A stretch of DNA of 22,871 nt from Candidatus Woesearchaeota archaeon (GTDB lineage Archaea; Nanobdellota; Nanobdellia; Woesearchaeales; WJKL01): the NCBI GenBank assembly GCA_019322815.1, contig JAHWIB010000019.1, forward strand, positions 1 to 22,871. Reading direction: 5' to 3'. The translations under genes were made by a program, and so were the position numbers. The notes beneath the pieces are model-generated. The model saw nothing but the letters and a program-made list of their open reading frames with translations, was not told where the DNA came from and made no database searches. Shown here in pieces: positions 20,889-22,871 of the stretch (position 1 is its first letter; the number at the start of each line of letters is the position of its first letter).

Positions 20889-22871
20889 ATGAAATGTCAA
20901 TATTGCAATTCTTCTAATACTAAAGTTGTTGATAAAAGAATAACAGAAGGAGGTAATAGAAGAAGAAGAGAATGTATTGACTGCGGAAAAAGATTTACAA
21001 CATATGAAAAGATTGAGGTTAGCAGTTCTATTGATAAGGTAAAAAAAAGAGACGGCAAGATAGTTGATTTTGAAAAAGAAAAGATAACCAAGGCTATATT
21101 TAAAGCAGCTCAGGCTGTTGGAGGAAAAGACAAAGAAGAATCAGAAAGATTAAGCGGTTTAGTTATTGATTCTATTAATAAAAAATTCAAAGGAAAAACT
21201 CCAACTGTAGAAGATATTTCTGATGCTGTTGAAAAAGTGCTGATTGAAGAAGGTCATGCGAAAACAGCAAAAAGTTATATTCTTTACCGAGACCAGCATA
21301 AAAAATTAAGAGAGAGCAAAAATACTTTTGTAAATGTACAAAACACAATTAAAAATTATATTGACAGATTAGACTGGCAGGTTAAAGAAAACAGCAATGA
21401 AGCTTTTTCTTTTTCAGGACTACTGCTTTACACAGCAGGAGAGGTTATGAAAAATTATAATCTGACTGAGATGTACACTCCTGAGATTGCAGAAGCCCAT
21501 AGAAAAGGGTATTTTCATATTCATGATCTTAGCCATGGCGTAATTGGTTATTGCGCTGGATGGAGCCTGAAGAATTTATTATTACTTGGATTTGGAGGAG
21601 TTCCAAACAAAGTAGACTGCAAGCCTGCAAAGCATATGAGCACAATTGTACATCAAATGGTAAATTATATTGGGTGTCTGCAGATGGAATTTGCAGGAGC
21701 ACAGGCATTTAGTTCTGTTGACACTTTATTAGCTCCATTTGTAAGAACTGATAATCTAGCTTTTAAACAGGTTAAGCAGGCAATGCAGCAGCTTGTCTTT
21801 AGTTTGAATATCCCTTCCAGATGGGGAAGCCAGTATCCATTTTCTAATCTAACTTTTGACTGGAGTGTTCCTGAAGATATGAAAGATCAGCCAGCAATTG
21901 TTGCTGGTAAAGAACAGGATTTTACTTATGGAGACTGCCAAAAAGAAATGGATATGCTTAATAGGGCATTTTTAGAAGTAATGATAGAGGGAGATGCAAG
22001 CGGAAGGATTTTCAGTTTTCCAATTCCTACTTATAATTTGACAAAGGATTTTAATTGGGATAGTGAAAATGCAAAATTGTTGTTTGACTTGACTGCAAAA
22101 TATGGAATGCCTTATTTCCAGAATTATGTTGGAAGCAATTTAGATCCAAGCTCTATAAGAGCAATGTGCTGCAGGCTAAATTTAAACCAAACTGAACTTA
22201 TGAACAGACCAGGAGGAATGTGGGGGCCTGGAGATTCAACAGGCAGTATTGGTGTCATGACAATAAACATGAATAGATTAGGCTATGAAGCAAAAAATAA
22301 ATCTGAATTCTTTGAAAAATTATCATATTATATGACATTGTCTAAAAATGCTCTTGAAATAAAAAGAAAAGTTATTGATAGAAACTTGGAAAACGGCTTA
22401 ATGCCATTCACAAAAAGATATCTTGGAACATTTAATAATCATTTTTCAACAATAGGATTATGCGGAATGCATGAATGCTGCATTAATTTCCTAGGAAGAG
22501 GCATTGAAACAAAAGAAGGAAAAGAATTTACAATAGAAGTACTAAAATTCATGAGAGAAGAAATGAAGAAATTCCAGCAGGAAACAGGTAATTTGTATAA
22601 TCTAGAAGCAACTCCTGCTGAATCTACAGCTTATAGATTTGCAAGACTGGATAAAAAGATGTATTCTGATATTTATTGTTCTGGAGACAAGGAGCCTTAT
22701 TTAACTAATAGTACACAATTGCCTGTTGATTTTAGTGATGATGCAATTGAAGCAATTGAACATCAAAATGAGGTTCAGCCATTATACACAGGAGGAACAA
22801 TATTCCATACATTTTTAGGAGAAAGGATGACTGACGGCGAGTCCTGCAAAAGATTGATCAAAAAGATTGCT
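20889..22871 (+). CDS. nrdD: Anaerobic (class III) ribonucleotide reductase with N-terminal NrdR-like module; 3' end outside window
   Basis: The frame is open from ATG 20889 to the window end (661 codons), with GAGGTGA 5 nt upstream. Residues 1-45 are an NrdR-type zinc ribbon with C3-x2-C6 and C29-x2-C32, including the arginine run and ending GGNRRRRECIDCGKRFTTYE, as in bacterial NrdR. Residues 48-138 are an ATP-cone (VKKRDGKIVDFEKEKI, ending AKTAKSYILYRDQHKKLRE). From about 145 the protein is NrdD: FHIHDL with nearby Cys222, MEFAGAQAFSSVDTLLAPFVR, MCCRLNLN (427-428) and GDSTGSIGVMTINMNRLGY. Class III enzymes reduce ribonucleoside triphosphates anaerobically with a glycyl radical; the C-terminal zinc site and radical Gly, and any nrdG activase gene, lie beyond the window. 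Confidence 0.95.
   Translation, partial: MKCQYCNSSNTKVVDKRITEGGNRRRRECIDCGKRFTTYEKIEVSSSIDKVKKRDGKIVDFEKEKITKAIFKAAQAVGGKDKEESERLSGLVIDSINKKFKGKTPTVEDISDAVEKVLIEEGHAKTAKSYILYRDQHKKLRESKNTFVNVQNTIKNYIDRLDWQVKENSNEAFSFSGLLLYTAGEVMKNYNLTEMYTPEIAEAHRKGYFHIHDLSHGVIGYCAGWSLKNLLLLGFGGVPNKVDCKPAKHMSTIVHQMVNYIGCLQMEFAGAQAFSSVDTLLAPFVRTDNLAFKQVKQAMQQLVFSLNIPSRWGSQYPFSNLTFDWSVPEDMKDQPAIVAGKEQDFTYGDCQKEMDMLNRAFLEVMIEGDASGRIFSFPIPTYNLTKDFNWDSENAKLLFDLTAKYGMPYFQNYVGSNLDPSSIRAMCCRLNLNQTELMNRPGGMWGPGDSTGSIGVMTINMNRLGYEAKNKSEFFEKLSYYMTLSKNALEIKRKVIDRNLENGLMPFTKRYLGTFNNHFSTIGLCGMHECCINFLGRGIETKEGKEFTIEVLKFMREEMKKFQQETGNLYNLEATPAESTAYRFARLDKKMYSDIYCSGDKEPYLTNSTQLPVDFSDDAIEAIEHQNEVQPLYTGGTIFHTFLGERMTDGESCKRLIKKIA

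Overview
The window reads as a low-GC archaeal chromosome fragment, most likely from a DPANN lineage of the Woesearchaeota/Pacearchaeota type. The archaeal call rests on several things: the 16S stretch at 99-118 equals the classical Arch915 signature, the rRNA operon carries bulge-helix-bulge (BHB) introns, LonB is of the membrane-anchored archaeal type, Kae1 is present, and short leaders follow BRE/TATA promoters. The phylum call is an inference from gene style and A+T richness. Class II plus class III ribonucleotide reductases and radical SAM chemistry fit a largely anaerobic life.

Region 1 (1-4190) is an rRNA operon: the 3' part of 16S, a tRNA-Ala(UGC), and a complete 23S enclosed by a long processing stem. 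The tRNA has two introns, one at the usual 37/38 site and one in the T loop (59/60). The 23S gene has an 84-nt insert with a strict BHB at the tip of helix 89. It also has a 45-nt insert in the helix 91 loop that does not form a good BHB. No 5S gene is seen.

Region 2 (4268-9212) holds a GT-C-like membrane glycosyltransferase, Kae1, a 56-aa zinc ribbon protein behind a row of hairpins, LonB, and a 54-aa membrane protein. Region 3 (9239-13194) holds two surface lipoproteins with cupredoxin-like domains that lack most copper ligands, an anchored OB-fold protein, a radical SAM protein and a TctA-family (DUF112) membrane protein. Region 4 (13283-17675) is a metallophosphoesterase overlapping a 1057-aa Ser/Thr protein kinase, which suggests an opposed phosphatase/kinase pair. 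Region 5 (17719-18389) has a DUF1858 redox-disulfide protein overlapping a Nudix hydrolase.

Region 6 (18436-22871) is the deoxynucleotide supply locus. A B12-dependent class II reductase overlaps an ATP:cob(I)alamin adenosyltransferase, which would make its cofactor. Next comes a 336-bp regulatory gap and a class III reductase (cut by the window end). Its N-terminus is a complete NrdR-like module, a zinc ribbon plus ATP-cone. NrdR is the bacterial repressor of reductase genes. Upstream of this gene lie two NrdR-box-like palindromes separated by 15 bp, the spacing used by bacterial NrdR. The enzyme may therefore repress its own gene. This is the most striking feature of the window.
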